46,112 bases of DNA from an uncultured Collinsella sp. (lineage in GTDB: Bacteria; Actinomycetota; Coriobacteriia; Coriobacteriales; Coriobacteriaceae), in the NCBI GenBank assembly GCA_937950415.1, contig CALFDL010000254.1, forward strand, positions 1 through 46,112, read 5' to 3'. Numbering within the stretch: position 1 is the stretch's first letter; each line of letters opens with the position of its first letter. The notes beneath the pieces are model-generated. The model was not told where the DNA came from, did no database searches, and saw only the letters and a list, made by a program, of their open reading frames with translations. The translations under genes were made by a program, and so were the position numbers. Positions 16,469 through 24,743 of this stretch are shown piece after piece.

Positions 16469-16542
16469 TGGCGAAAATGGGACGGGCCCCAGATTGCCTA
16501 TGCGCACGCAAAAGCACGCCGCGGCAATCTGGGGTCCGTCCC
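16469..16542 (-). terminator. Large hairpin downstream of xerD (terminator or REP-like element)
   Basis: 20-base arms at 16479-16498 and 16523-16542 (GGGACGGGCCCCAGATTGCC against its complement, one mismatch) enclose a 24-base loop. On the minus strand ATTTTCG follows, so it can terminate the pyrG-xerD transcript 34 bases after the xerD stop. The GGGAC core also occurs in other intergenic repeats in the window. Confidence 0.6.
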
Positions 16543-16575
16543 CAAATACCTATAGATATGCAGGCCAGCGATGTG

Positions 16576-17517
16576 TTAGCGATGTGCCAGCGGGTGCGCC
16601 GCCAGATAGACCTCGGTCAGTTGCGTACGATCGACATGCGTGTAGACCTGCGTGGTCGATATATCGGCATGTCCCAAGATCTCCTGTAGCACACGGAGGT
16701 CTGCGCCGCCCGCAAGCATATGGGTGGCAAAGGAGTGGCGCAGCGTATGGGGATGGAGTCCCACCAGCCCTACCTGGCGCCCGTAGCGCTCACAGATGGC
16801 ATGGATGCCCTGGCGCGACAGACGGCGGCCGTTCTTATTTAAAAAGACCGCCGAAGTCTCGGTTCCGCGGGCATGGGCTGCCAAGCGAGAACGCCCCTCA
16901 GCTACATAGAGCGTCAGAGCTCGCGCCGCGCTTCCCACCAACGGGGACAGGCGTTCCTTTGAGCCCTTACCGCGAACGAGTACAAAACCATCGTCGATAT
17001 GGATATCGCCCACATCGAGCCCCACCAATTCGCTCACACGCAAACCGCATCCGTAGAGCACTTCCAAGATGGCATGGTCGCGCAGTCCCATCTCGCCCTC
17101 GGGAAAGTCTTGATCGAGCAGCGCCGAGACATCCTCCACCGATAGATACTCCGGCAAACGCTCAGCCTTTTTAGGCAGGCGCAACGCCGCCGTTGGATTT
17201 TGGGCCACAGCCCCATCGCGCACCAAAAAGGCATGCAGGCCCTTCACGGCCGCAAGCGCACGCTCCACCGAGGCATCGGAATAGCCCCCATCGCGACGGT
17301 CGGCGACAAAGCCCTCCACGACCTGACGAGTCACCTCATCAAAAGACATGATGCCCGCCCGCTCCAGATAGGCGCAGTACGTCGTCAGGTCACGACGATA
17401 GGCCGCAATCGTGTTGCGCGCCAAACCCCGCTCGACCGCGAGGTAATCGAGATACTCCCCCGCCGCCACGGCGAGCGACGAGGGAGTAGCTTCGGTATGT
17501 TCTTTGTTCGCCGGCAC
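16576..17517 (-). CDS. xerD: Tyrosine recombinase XerD-type
   Basis: Site-specific recombinase that resolves chromosome dimers at dif. The start is taken as GTG at 17515-17517, two bases after the pyrG stop; this gives 313 residues, near the usual 295-310, while the frame stays open 51 codons further into pyrG. N-terminal SAM-like core-binding domain (about 15-105) and catalytic domain with Arg160 (GCGLRVSEL), Lys184, His257 and Arg260 (HTLRHSFATHML), His283 (LGHADISTTQ) and the nucleophile Tyr292. All six active-site residues are present. XerC and XerD cannot be separated by eye; a lone Xer next to pyrG suggests the housekeeping enzyme rather than a mobile-element integrase. Confidence 0.9.
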   Translation of the reverse strand: MPANKEHTEATPSSLAVAAGEYLDYLAVERGLARNTIAAYRRDLTTYCAYLERAGIMSFDEVTRQVVEGFVADRRDGGYSDASVERALAAVKGLHAFLVRDGAVAQNPTAALRLPKKAERLPEYLSVEDVSALLDQDFPEGEMGLRDHAILEVLYGCGLRVSELVGLDVGDIHIDDGFVLVRGKGSKERLSPLVGSAARALTLYVAEGRSRLAAHARGTETSAVFLNKNGRRLSRQGIHAICERYGRQVGLVGLHPHTLRHSFATHMLAGGADLRVLQEILGHADISTTQVYTHVDRTQLTEVYLAAHPLAHR

Positions 17518-17519
17518 CC

Positions 17520-19181
17520 TTAGTCCGTAGCGAGGTTCATGGGCGTCACCTGCAGGCGATCGACGCCCTCGTGCTGACCGATCGAGGCACGCACGAACTC
17601 TCGGAACAGCGGCTGCGGGTTGGTCGGACGGCTCTTGAACTCGGGGTGAGCCTGGGTTGCCACATACCACGGATGCACGTCGCGCGGCAGCTCGACCATC
17701 TCGACCAGGCGCTCGTCGGGCGAGAGGCCAGAGATAACCAAGCCGGCGTCCTCGAGCTGGTCGCGGAAGGCGTTGTTAAACTCAAAGCGGTGACGGTGAC
17801 GCTCGTAGACGAGATCCTCGCCATATGCCTCGCGAGCGAGGGTATCGGCGGCGAGCTTGCACGGATAGGCGCCCAGACGCATGGTGCCGCCCTTCTCGGT
17901 CACATCCTCCTGCGAGCTCATCAGATCGATGACGCTAAACGGACCGTCCGGGTCGAACTCGGAGGAGCTGGCGCCGGCAAGGCCGACGACGTTGCGGGCG
18001 AACTCGCACACGGCCACCTGCATACCCAGGCAAATGCCCAGATACGGAATCTTGTGCTCGCGGGCAAACTCGGCCGCGAGGATCTTGCCCTCCAGGGCGC
18101 GCTTGCCAAAGCCGCCGGGGACCAGGATGCCCGAAGCGTCGCCCAGAACTTCGGAGACATTCTGCTCGTCGAGGCTCTCGCCGTCGACCAGCTGGACGTC
18201 CACATGGCGATCGTAGAAGACGCCCGCATGGTGCAGGGCCTCGATAACCGACAGGTACGCATCGGGCAGCTGCGTGTACTTGCCAACGACGGCGATCTTC
18301 ACCTTGTCGGCGTGATGGTTGGCGTGATTCTGTTTGCGCAGGAACTCGTTCCACTCGCTCATGTCGCGCTCACGCGGGTCCAGACCCAGGCGCTCGCAAA
18401 TGCGCAGGTCAAAGTCCTGCTCGGCAAGCAGCTGCGGAACATCGTAAATGCTCGCGCAGTCCTCGTTGGTAAAGACGCAATCGGTGTCGACGTCGCAGAA
18501 GCTTGCGATCTTTCCGCGGATAGCGTCATCGATATGGTGGTCGGAGCGCAGCACGATGATATCAGGCTGGATGCCAAAGCTGCGGAGCTCCTTGACGGAA
18601 TGCTGCGTGGGCTTGGTCTTGACCTCGTGGGCGGCGGCGATATAGGGAACGAGCGACACGTGGATGTAGCAGACGTTCTCGGGGCCGGCCTCCTTGCGGT
18701 ACTGACGAATGGCCTCGACAAACGGTTGGGACTCGATGTCGCCGATCGTGCCGCCCAGCTCGGTGATGACTACATCGGAGCCGGTCTGCTCCTCGATGCG
18801 GCGGAACTTATCCTTAATGGCATTGGTGACGTGAGGAATCACCTGCACGGTACCGCCCAAAAAGTCGCCGCGACGCTCGCGGGCGATTAGGCTTTTGTAG
18901 ATGGCACCGGTCGTAAAGTTGGAATCGCGGGTCAGGTTCTCATCAATAAAGCGCTCGTAATGACCCAGGTCCAGGTCGGACTCGTAACCATCCTCGGTTA
19001 CAAAGACCTCACCATGCTGGAACGGGCTCATGGTACCGGGGTCGACGTTCAGATACGGGTCGGCCTTCTGCATCGTTACTTTGTAGCCACGCGACTTGAG
19101 CAGACGGCCCAGCGAGGCCGCGGTGATACCCTTGCCCAGGGACGAAACCACGCCACCGGTTACGAACACATGCTTGGTCAT
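17520..19181 (-). CDS. pyrG: CTP synthase
   Basis: Makes CTP from UTP, ATP and glutamine. The 553 residues have an N-terminal synthetase domain (FVTGGVVSSLGKGITAASLG at 6-25, P-loop; DPYLNVDPGTMSPFQHGEV at 41-59; ELGGTIGDIES) and a C-terminal class I glutaminase domain with GGFGKRG-like GGFGKRALEG, the nucleophile Cys384 in GICLGMQ, and the His/Glu pair in AHPEFKSRP near 522-524. Full length for the family. Upstream, a perfect 13-base dyad GCGGACCGTCCGC lies at 19254-19266; the known GGGC-leader control of Gram-positive pyrG is not evident. Confidence 0.98.
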   Translation of the reverse strand: MTKHVFVTGGVVSSLGKGITAASLGRLLKSRGYKVTMQKADPYLNVDPGTMSPFQHGEVFVTEDGYESDLDLGHYERFIDENLTRDSNFTTGAIYKSLIARERRGDFLGGTVQVIPHVTNAIKDKFRRIEEQTGSDVVITELGGTIGDIESQPFVEAIRQYRKEAGPENVCYIHVSLVPYIAAAHEVKTKPTQHSVKELRSFGIQPDIIVLRSDHHIDDAIRGKIASFCDVDTDCVFTNEDCASIYDVPQLLAEQDFDLRICERLGLDPRERDMSEWNEFLRKQNHANHHADKVKIAVVGKYTQLPDAYLSVIEALHHAGVFYDRHVDVQLVDGESLDEQNVSEVLGDASGILVPGGFGKRALEGKILAAEFAREHKIPYLGICLGMQVAVCEFARNVVGLAGASSSEFDPDGPFSVIDLMSSQEDVTEKGGTMRLGAYPCKLAADTLAREAYGEDLVYERHRHRFEFNNAFRDQLEDAGLVISGLSPDERLVEMVELPRDVHPWYVATQAHPEFKSRPTNPQPLFREFVRASIGQHEGVDRLQVTPMNLATD

Positions 19182-19301
19182 ATTGAGTTACCTGCGCTTC
19201 CCGTAGAAGTTGTTTATCCACATCTTACGGGTCTTCATTGTAATACTCGCACCGCGGACCGTCCGCAATTTTTCTCGCGTGCGATTGCATTTCTCAATCT
19301 T

Positions 19302-19334
19302 GAAACAAAACGCCGCCCGGTTTCCCAGGCGGCG
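19302..19334 (-). terminator. Rho-independent terminator after the winged-helix gene
   Basis: Seven-base GC stem (19311-19317 with 19328-19334) followed on the minus strand by TTTTGTTTC. It lies about 25 bases after the stop codon at 19360. Confidence 0.85.
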
Positions 19335-19359
19335 TCGCTATGGCAAGGGTTACATGCTG

Positions 19360-19698
19360 CTATCGATCAGCAACCTCGTCCTCAAGCATTTCTTGAACGA
19401 GCATGCCGGTACGGACGCCCTCAAGATACCACTCACCACGTTCGGTGAGGCAAATGCCATTTGCAAGCTGACCGCCGTCGTCGCTATAACGCGAGACGAC
19501 ATCAATCATACCTTCGGAATCCAAGCGATCGATTGCGGCGCGGACACGATACGGCGAAACCCCCACGCGCTCGGCAAGCGTTTTGCGCGAGAAACCATAC
19601 GGCCCGCCATTGTCTTCGGTTTGCTGGTCGATCTCCATCAACACCAGCACCTCGACACGCTTCATATCGTTAACACTCGCACGACCCTTGCCCGCCAT
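19360..19698 (-). CDS. Small winged-helix DNA-binding protein (uncharacterised)
   Basis: A 112-residue protein that I do not recognise beyond its fold. A helix-turn-helix is visible: FSRKTLAERVGVSPYRVRAAIDRLDSEG (about residues 35-62), followed by a beta-wing-like stretch (MIDVVSRYSDDGGQLANGICLTERGEWYL) as in MarR/PadR/ArsR-like regulators. The start at 19696-19698 is set by GAGGAGG five bases upstream; an in-frame ATG 18 codons earlier lacks one. It is monocistronic, with its own terminator, between pyrG and the DUF1846 gene. A TATACAAT element at about 19817-19824 on the minus strand may be its -10. A regulatory role is inferred; no target can be named. Confidence 0.75.
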   Translation of the reverse strand: MAGKGRASVNDMKRVEVLVLMEIDQQTEDNGGPYGFSRKTLAERVGVSPYRVRAAIDRLDSEGMIDVVSRYSDDGGQLANGICLTERGEWYLEGVRTGMLVQEMLEDEVADR

Positions 19699-19886
19699 AG
19701 CAGCCTCCTCAAACCGAGCACGAGCATCTAACGCGCCGTGCGCGACCGACACACCTCACGATGGCAGGTAATATCCATCATGCGGCATCCCGCTAAGGAT
19801 GAAACAGTTACGGTTATTGTATACCGCTCAAATTGTTTCTAGGCAGGTAAACAGCTATTTTTCGCCGAAATAGACGCTTTATTGAT

Positions 19887-19920
19887 CAAAAAGCCGTACC
19901 GGGCGCTAACCCGATACGGC
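19887..19920 (-). terminator. Rho-independent terminator after the DUF1846 gene
   Basis: GC-rich stem between GCCGTACCGGG (from 19893) and CCCGATACGGC (to 19920) with a short loop, followed on the minus strand by TTTTTG. It lies about 35 bases after the stop codon. Confidence 0.85.
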
Positions 19921-19954
19921 CAAAATGCAATGCAATTACCGCGGTGCTTCAAAC

Positions 19955-21436
19955 TTAGCGATGGAAGAAACCGCGGCGCTCAAACTTGGGCTCGCAGCAC
20001 ACGTTGATACCCAGTTTGCGCAGTACCGTCTCGTCCGTCGGCGAGATAATCACGCTAAAGAAGGCATCGCAACCGCGCAGCTGCTCCAGGCCCGAAAGGA
20101 CACGAGCGGCCGTCTCACTCGTGGCCGAGGTGATCGACAGCGCCATAAGCGTCTCGTCGGTGTGGAGGCGCGGGTTTTTGCTGCCCAGGAAATGCGTCTT
20201 GAGCTTGCTGATGGGCTCGATCGCCTCATCGCTAATGACCTCGAGCTCAAGGTCGACGCCCGAGACATGCTTAAGGGCGTTCATAATGAGCGAACTTGCG
20301 GCGCCCAGGCGCGTGGAGGTCTTACCGGTCACCACGGAGCCATCGGGCATAACCATGGCACCCACGGGACCACCCGTCAGCTGCTCCCTGGTGAGGGCCG
20401 CCGAGCGCGCCGGTGAGTAGTTCTTATCGATGCCGGCTTTCTTCATAATAATCTTGAGACGGTCGACTTGCTCATCGCCCACGCCGGTACGGCGCACATT
20501 TTCGACCGCGGTAAAGTAGCGGCGGACGATCTCCATCTTGGAAGCGTCGCGGCAGGCATCGTCATCGGTGATGGCAAAGCCGACCATATTGACGCCCATG
20601 TCCGTGGGGCTCTGGTAGGGGCTCTTGCCCAGGATCTTTTCCATCAGGGCACGGACCACCGGGAAGGCCTCGACGTCGCGGTTGTAGTTGACCGTGGTCT
20701 TGTTGTAGGCCTCAAGGTGGAACGAATCGATGATATTGGCGTCGTCGAGGTCAGCCGTGGCGGCCTCGTAGGCAATATTGACCGGATGCGTAAGGGGTAG
20801 ATTCCAAACCGGGAAGGTCTCGAATTTGGCATAGCCGGCGGCCGTGCCATGCTTGTGCTCGTGATACAGCTGCGAGAGGCAAGTGGCGAGCTTGCCCGAG
20901 CCAGGGCCGGGCGCCGTCACGACAACGAGCGGACGCGTGGTCTCGACGAACTCGTTCTTGCCGTAGCCTTCGTCAGAAACGATCAGATCGACGTCGTGCG
21001 GATAGCCCTCAATGGGATAGTGCAGCTTGGCGGGAATGCCGAGTGCATTCAGACGATTGCGGAAGACGTCGGCAGCGGGCTGACCGGCATACTGCGTGAT
21101 AACCACGGCCGCGACAGCAAAACCGTTGCCGCGGAACAGGTCGACCAGGCGCAAGACGTCCTCGTCATAGGTAATGCCCAGGTCGCCACGGGCCTTATTC
21201 TTCTCGATGTGGTTCGCGTTGATCGCGATGATGACCTCAACATCATCGGCAATGCTCTTGAGCATGCGGAACTTGCTGTCCGGTTCAAAACCCGGCAGCA
21301 CGCGGCTCGCATGATAGTCATCGAACAGCTTGCCGCCAAACTCCAAATAGAGCTTGCCACCAAACTGTGAGATGCGCTCCTTAATGTGAGCAGCCTGCAG
21401 CTCGATATACTTCGCGTTGTCGAAACCCTGGCGCAT
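19955..21436 (-). CDS. DUF1846 family protein (unknown function)
   Basis: 493 residues colinear with the DUF1846 family, which is widespread in Firmicutes and Actinobacteria that live in hosts and has a solved structure but no agreed function. Visible features: QFGGKLYLEFGGKLFDDYHASRVLPGF near the N-terminus, an ATP/GTP-loop-like VVTAPGPGSGKLATCLSQLYHE near the middle, and NPRLHTDETLMALSI in the C-terminal half. ATG at 21434-21436 has GGGAG six bases upstream; an in-frame ATG eight codons earlier is less likely. It is a single gene with its own terminator, next to the hairpin island. The P-loop-like motif suggests nucleotide binding, as inference only. Confidence 0.85.
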   Translation of the reverse strand: MRQGFDNAKYIELQAAHIKERISQFGGKLYLEFGGKLFDDYHASRVLPGFEPDSKFRMLKSIADDVEVIIAINANHIEKNKARGDLGITYDEDVLRLVDLFRGNGFAVAAVVITQYAGQPAADVFRNRLNALGIPAKLHYPIEGYPHDVDLIVSDEGYGKNEFVETTRPLVVVTAPGPGSGKLATCLSQLYHEHKHGTAAGYAKFETFPVWNLPLTHPVNIAYEAATADLDDANIIDSFHLEAYNKTTVNYNRDVEAFPVVRALMEKILGKSPYQSPTDMGVNMVGFAITDDDACRDASKMEIVRRYFTAVENVRRTGVGDEQVDRLKIIMKKAGIDKNYSPARSAALTREQLTGGPVGAMVMPDGSVVTGKTSTRLGAASSLIMNALKHVSGVDLELEVISDEAIEPISKLKTHFLGSKNPRLHTDETLMALSITSATSETAARVLSGLEQLRGCDAFFSVIISPTDETVLRKLGINVCCEPKFERRGFFHR

Positions 21437-22077
21437 GTATGGCTCCCGTCCCGTTTCCATTTAATGTTCTAGGCGATTATAACGGAGCCCGCCCTCCCCG
21501 ATACCCAGACCATCAACAGGCACCAACCAAACACGCGCTCGATAAGTTGCGGTGGAATAGTTCCCGCTTAGCCCCTCAGGACACACAAACAGGAACTATT
21601 CCACCGCAACTTCCCCTTTTGGTGCAAAGTAACCTGACCTCTTTGCATCAATAATGGAAACATCGCAGGTGGAGCATAAGTCAGCGAGCGCCCGCCAGAG
21701 CGTGCAAGGTGACGCGAAAGAGGAGGGAATGGCGCGAAGCAACCTGACACCTTTGCACCAACGATGGCAGCGCCGCAGGTGGAACAAAAGTCAGCGAAAG
21801 CCCGCCAGAGCGAGCAAGGTGACGTGAAAGAGGAGGGCATAGGCCTTTTGGCCATGCCCGACGATTGAACGTCAGATTGCCGCTCTGGCGGGCTTGCAGC
21901 GTCGAGTGATTCCGGCGTTTGGTAAAACGCCGGAACATAAGTGCGCCCCCTCCCGCGCACGGAACGGGAGGGGGCTAAAGGTAGGAGTCTACCGGTGGGT
22001 TGACCCCACCGGACAGACGATGACCAGGTGATCCTTTACAGGATCGTCAAGGTTTCCGTGGGGTACCCGTGGGGTAC
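21437..22077. repeat. Intergenic hairpin island with a tandem repeat
   Basis: About 640 bases without a credible gene. It holds five separate stem-loops: 21-base perfect arms at 21544-21564 and 21592-21612; 14-base arms at 21799-21812 and 21881-21894; 11-base arms at 21910-21920 and 21925-21935; 11-base arms at 21945-21955 and 21965-21975; and 8-base arms at 21992-21999 and 22005-22012. Between the first two lie two imperfect tandem copies with a 110-base period. The last hairpins may end the arcD transcript, although no long T-run follows. Confidence 0.75.
21631..21850. repeat. Two imperfect tandem copies of a 110-base unit
   Basis: Copy 1 runs about 21631-21740 and copy 2 about 21741-21850. 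Shared anchors in the same order are AACCTGAC, TTTGCA, CGCAGGTGGA, AAGTCAGCGA, CCCGCCAGAGCG, GCAAGGTGACG and GAAAGAGGAGGG. The period is not a multiple of three, which argues against a coding repeat. Confidence 0.8.
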
Positions 22078-23556
22078 TTAGATCAACACGCAGGCGACGG
22101 TCAGGATGATGGCGCAGACGACGGAGAGCGCGACGATGAGCTTAAGGGCAAACTTGAGCCAGGTCGTCCACTCGATCTTGGCCAGGGCGAGGCCGCCCAT
22201 GATGGCGCCGGAGGTCGGGGTGAACAGGTTCACGACACCGATGGCGGCGGAGAAGATCATGACCATGACCTCGGGCGAGAAGCCGAGCTTAACAGCCAGC
22301 GGTCCCATGATGGGCATGGAGACGGTAGCCATACCAGAGGTCGAGGGGATCAGGAAGGACAGGCCGAAGTAGACCAGGAAGCTCATGGGAGCGAAGATCA
22401 CGCCGGACAGGCCAGCCAGAGCATTGGCGGCAGCGTCGAGGACGTAGACGTCGAGGCCGGTGTTAGCCATGAGGACGGAGATACCACGGGCGAGGGCGAT
22501 GACGAGAACAACGGACATCATGTCGGCAGCACCGGTGATGAAGGTGTTGACGATCTGCTTCTCGGACAGGCCACCGATGATACCGATCAGGATAGCCATG
22601 AGGAAGAACCAGGTGGAAGCCTCGTCGAAGTACCACTGACCAATGGGCAGGCCGGTGATCAGGGCAGACCAGCCCTGGACGACGGTGTTACCGTCGGCAT
22701 CGTAGACAGCGCCAGCGTCAAAGAAGTTGGCGACGCCCTCGTTGAGGTCTGCCAGCGGGATGAAGCCGACGATCATGACGACGAAGGTGAAGGCGAAGGC
22801 GATCAGAACACCCTTCTGACGACCGGTGAGCTTGACCTCCTTGTGAACCTCGGAAGCAGCCTTACCGTGAGCCTCTTCGGCGTCCTTGAGCTCCTGCATC
22901 GACAGGATGGTGGAACCCTTATCAGCCTTGACCTTCTTGGCATAGTTCATCACGAAGACGATGGACATGGCGGTAGTGACAATCCACAGGACGGCACCGA
23001 GGCCGATGATGATGGACTGATTCACGGCAATGTCAACGCCGGTCAGAGCGTCGACGGCAGCGCCGACGGCGAACGGGTTAACCGTGGAGCCGAGGCAGCC
23101 GCAGCCAGCGCCGAGCAGGACGGTAGCGGCGCCGACCATAGGGTCGAAGCCAGCGGCCATCATGGTAGCAGCGAGCAGGGCGTAGAAGGGAACGGTCTCC
23201 TCGCACATACCATAGGTGGTACCACCGAGGGAGAAGATGAGCATCAGCACGGGAATGAGCATGATCTCATTGCCCTTAAGCTTCTGCACCAGAACGGCGA
23301 TGCCGTTGTCCAGGGCGCCGGTCTCGGTCATCATGCCGAGGAAGCCGCCCAGGATCATAACGAAGAGGCAGACGGGCAGAGCGTCAGCGAAGCCCAGGAT
23401 CGGGGCGGTGCAGAAATCGCTCAGACGGGCGGCAGTAACCGCGCCGCCGGACGTGCCGGAGACGATAACGGTAATCACTGCGACAATTGCCAGCAGAGCA
23501 AGAAGAATGGTGAACGATGAAGGCATACCGCGCTTTTTCTTAGCGGTCTCAGTCAT
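22078..23556 (-). CDS. arcD: YfcC/DcuC-family membrane transporter, probable arginine:ornithine antiporter
   Basis: 492-residue polytopic membrane protein with about 12 hydrophobic segments in two halves, joined by a hydrophilic loop around residues 205-245 (KKVKADKGSTILSMQELKDAEE). Repeated family motifs include GGTTYGMCEETVPFY, GCGCLGSTVNPFA and SSTSGMA-like IPSTSGMATVSMP. The YfcC/ArcD (C4-dicarboxylate anaerobic carrier-like) family includes arginine/ornithine exchangers, and its place after arcA and arcB in the same orientation makes that role likely; dipeptide or C4-dicarboxylate transport cannot be excluded. ATG at 23554-23556 is favoured, with GGGGG nine bases upstream; an ATG three codons earlier abuts that site. 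A terminator lies between arcB and this gene, so read-through or a separate promoter is needed. Confidence 0.8.
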   Translation of the reverse strand: MTETAKKKRGMPSSFTILLALLAIVAVITVIVSGTSGGAVTAARLSDFCTAPILGFADALPVCLFVMILGGFLGMMTETGALDNGIAVLVQKLKGNEIMLIPVLMLIFSLGGTTYGMCEETVPFYALLAATMMAAGFDPMVGAATVLLGAGCGCLGSTVNPFAVGAAVDALTGVDIAVNQSIIIGLGAVLWIVTTAMSIVFVMNYAKKVKADKGSTILSMQELKDAEEAHGKAASEVHKEVKLTGRQKGVLIAFAFTFVVMIVGFIPLADLNEGVANFFDAGAVYDADGNTVVQGWSALITGLPIGQWYFDEASTWFFLMAILIGIIGGLSEKQIVNTFITGAADMMSVVLVIALARGISVLMANTGLDVYVLDAAANALAGLSGVIFAPMSFLVYFGLSFLIPSTSGMATVSMPIMGPLAVKLGFSPEVMVMIFSAAIGVVNLFTPTSGAIMGGLALAKIEWTTWLKFALKLIVALSVVCAIILTVACVLI

Positions 23557-23649
23557 AGTTCTCATCCCCCTTCATAAATCATTTACTGATCTCGCCCGAA
23601 GCGGCTCTTCCGTGCCGTGCCTGCCGCTTGATGCGAGATTATTACCAGA

Positions 23650-23687
23650 TAAAACCGCTCGGGGTGTGCAGCAATACACCCCGAGCG
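23650..23687 (-). terminator. Rho-independent terminator between arcB and arcD
   Basis: 12-base perfect stem CGCTCGGGGTGT (23656-23667) with ACACCCCGAGCG (23676-23687), loop of eight bases, followed on the minus strand by GGTTTTATC. It lies 16 bases after the arcB stop. Confidence 0.85.
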
Positions 23688-23702
23688 AGATGCTAGGTGC
23701 TC

Positions 23703-24698
23703 TTACTTGAGCGTGGCGTACATGACAGCCTTGATGGTGTGCATGCGGTTCTCGGCCTCGTCGAAGACCTTGGAAGCGGGGCTCTCGAAGACCTCGTCGG
23801 TGACCTCCTGCTCGGTGATACCGAACTGCTCGCACTTCTCGGCGCCAATGGTGGTGTTGGTGTCGTGGAAGCTGGGCAGGCAGTGCAGGAAGATGGCACC
23901 CGGGTTGGCCATAGCCATGACCTCGGAGGTGACACGATACGGGGTGAGCTGAGCGATGCGCTCGGCCCAGACCTCGTCGGGCTCGCCCATGGAGACCCAC
24001 ACGTCGGTGTAGATAACGTCGGCACCGGTGACGCCGTCCTTGACGTCGGTGGTCAGCTTGATGGTGCAACCGTTGGCCTCGGCGATGGGCTTGCAGGCCT
24101 CGATGACGTCGTCAGCGGGCATGCACTCCTCGGGGCCGCAGGCCACAAAGTTCATGCCGAGCTTGGAGCAGACGACCATGAGGGAACGAGCGACGTTGTT
24201 CTTGCAGTCGCCCATGAAGACGAGGGTCTTGCCCTTGATGTCGTAGTTGAAGTTCTCCTGGACGGTCAGGATATCGGCGAGCATCTGGGTGGGATGCCAC
24301 TCAGTGGTCAGGCCGTTCCACACGGGCACGCCGGACTTAGCAGCGAGCTCCTCGACGTCGTCCTGGGCAAAGCCACGGAACTCGATGCCGTCATACATGC
24401 GGCCGAGAACACGGGCAGTGTCCTCGATGGACTCCTTCTTGCCCATCTGCGACGAACCCGGATCGAGGTAGGTGACGCCCATGCCCAGATCCATGCCGCC
24501 GACCTCGAAGGCGCAGCGGGTACGAGTGGAGGTCTTCTGGAAGAGCAGAACGATATTCTTGCCCTCGAGATAGCGGTGCGGAACGCCAGCGCGCTTCATA
24601 TCCTTGAAGTTCTTGGAGAGCTTGAGCAGGTACTCGATCTCCTCGGTGGTGAGGTCGAGGAGCTTGAGGAAGCTACGGCCGGAGAGGTTAACACCCAT
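23703..24698 (-). CDS. arcB: Ornithine carbamoyltransferase, catabolic type
   Basis: In the arginine deiminase pathway it phosphorolyses citrulline to ornithine and carbamoyl phosphate. The 331 residues have the carbamoyl-phosphate-binding STRTR motif (near 57) in LLFQKTSTRTRCAFE, HPTQ (near 135), the ornithine-binding DVWVSMGE, and FLHCLPSFHDT near residue 270. Full length. Location between arcA and the transporter marks it as the catabolic rather than the anabolic (argF) enzyme. AAAGGAT lies eight bases before the ATG. The upstream gap to arcA carries two hairpins, so transcript level may be set separately from arcA. Confidence 0.95.
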   Translation of the reverse strand: MGVNLSGRSFLKLLDLTTEEIEYLLKLSKNFKDMKRAGVPHRYLEGKNIVLLFQKTSTRTRCAFEVGGMDLGMGVTYLDPGSSQMGKKESIEDTARVLGRMYDGIEFRGFAQDDVEELAAKSGVPVWNGLTTEWHPTQMLADILTVQENFNYDIKGKTLVFMGDCKNNVARSLMVVCSKLGMNFVACGPEECMPADDVIEACKPIAEANGCTIKLTTDVKDGVTGADVIYTDVWVSMGEPDEVWAERIAQLTPYRVTSEVMAMANPGAIFLHCLPSFHDTNTTIGAEKCEQFGITEQEVTDEVFESPASKVFDEAENRMHTIKAVMYATLK

Positions 24699-24743
24699 GG
24701 TTCAAATCCTTTCGAAAAAATGAATTACGTAAATAGTAGCGGT

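Larger units (their letters stand above)
16115..16478 (-). promoter_or_regulatory. mraZ (dcw cluster) control region
   Basis: Noncoding stretch between the xerD-side hairpin and mraZ. From the mraZ side outward it holds a near-consensus promoter, a C/A-rich tract that reads as TGGGG repeats on the minus strand (16199-16260), an 8-4-8 palindrome (16294-16313) and a 16-base dyad shared with ftsZ (16358-16373). Each is listed separately. No open reading frame with a plausible start and codon use was seen. Confidence 0.75.

Noticed and set aside
16576..17517. Integrase of a mobile element as explanation for the tyrosine recombinase
   Set aside because: Normal Xer length, position two bases after pyrG, no flanking attachment site, no phage or conjugation genes.
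17520..17670. Upstream extension of xerD into pyrG
   Set aside because: The added 51 residues are an out-of-frame reading of the conserved pyrG C-terminus and do not resemble Xer N-termini.
21568..21960. A 130-codon minus-strand frame through the tandem repeat
   Set aside because: The repeat period (110) is not a multiple of three, so the two copies are read in different frames; no ribosome-binding site; the stretch is dominated by inverted repeats.
22069..23520. Open frame on the plus strand opposite the transporter gene
   Set aside because: Asp/Gly/His-rich low-complexity product, antisense to a protein with clear transporter motifs.
24701..24715. GGTTCAAATCC, similar to a tRNA T-loop
   Set aside because: It is the leader of arcB; no acceptor, D or anticodon stems can be formed around it.
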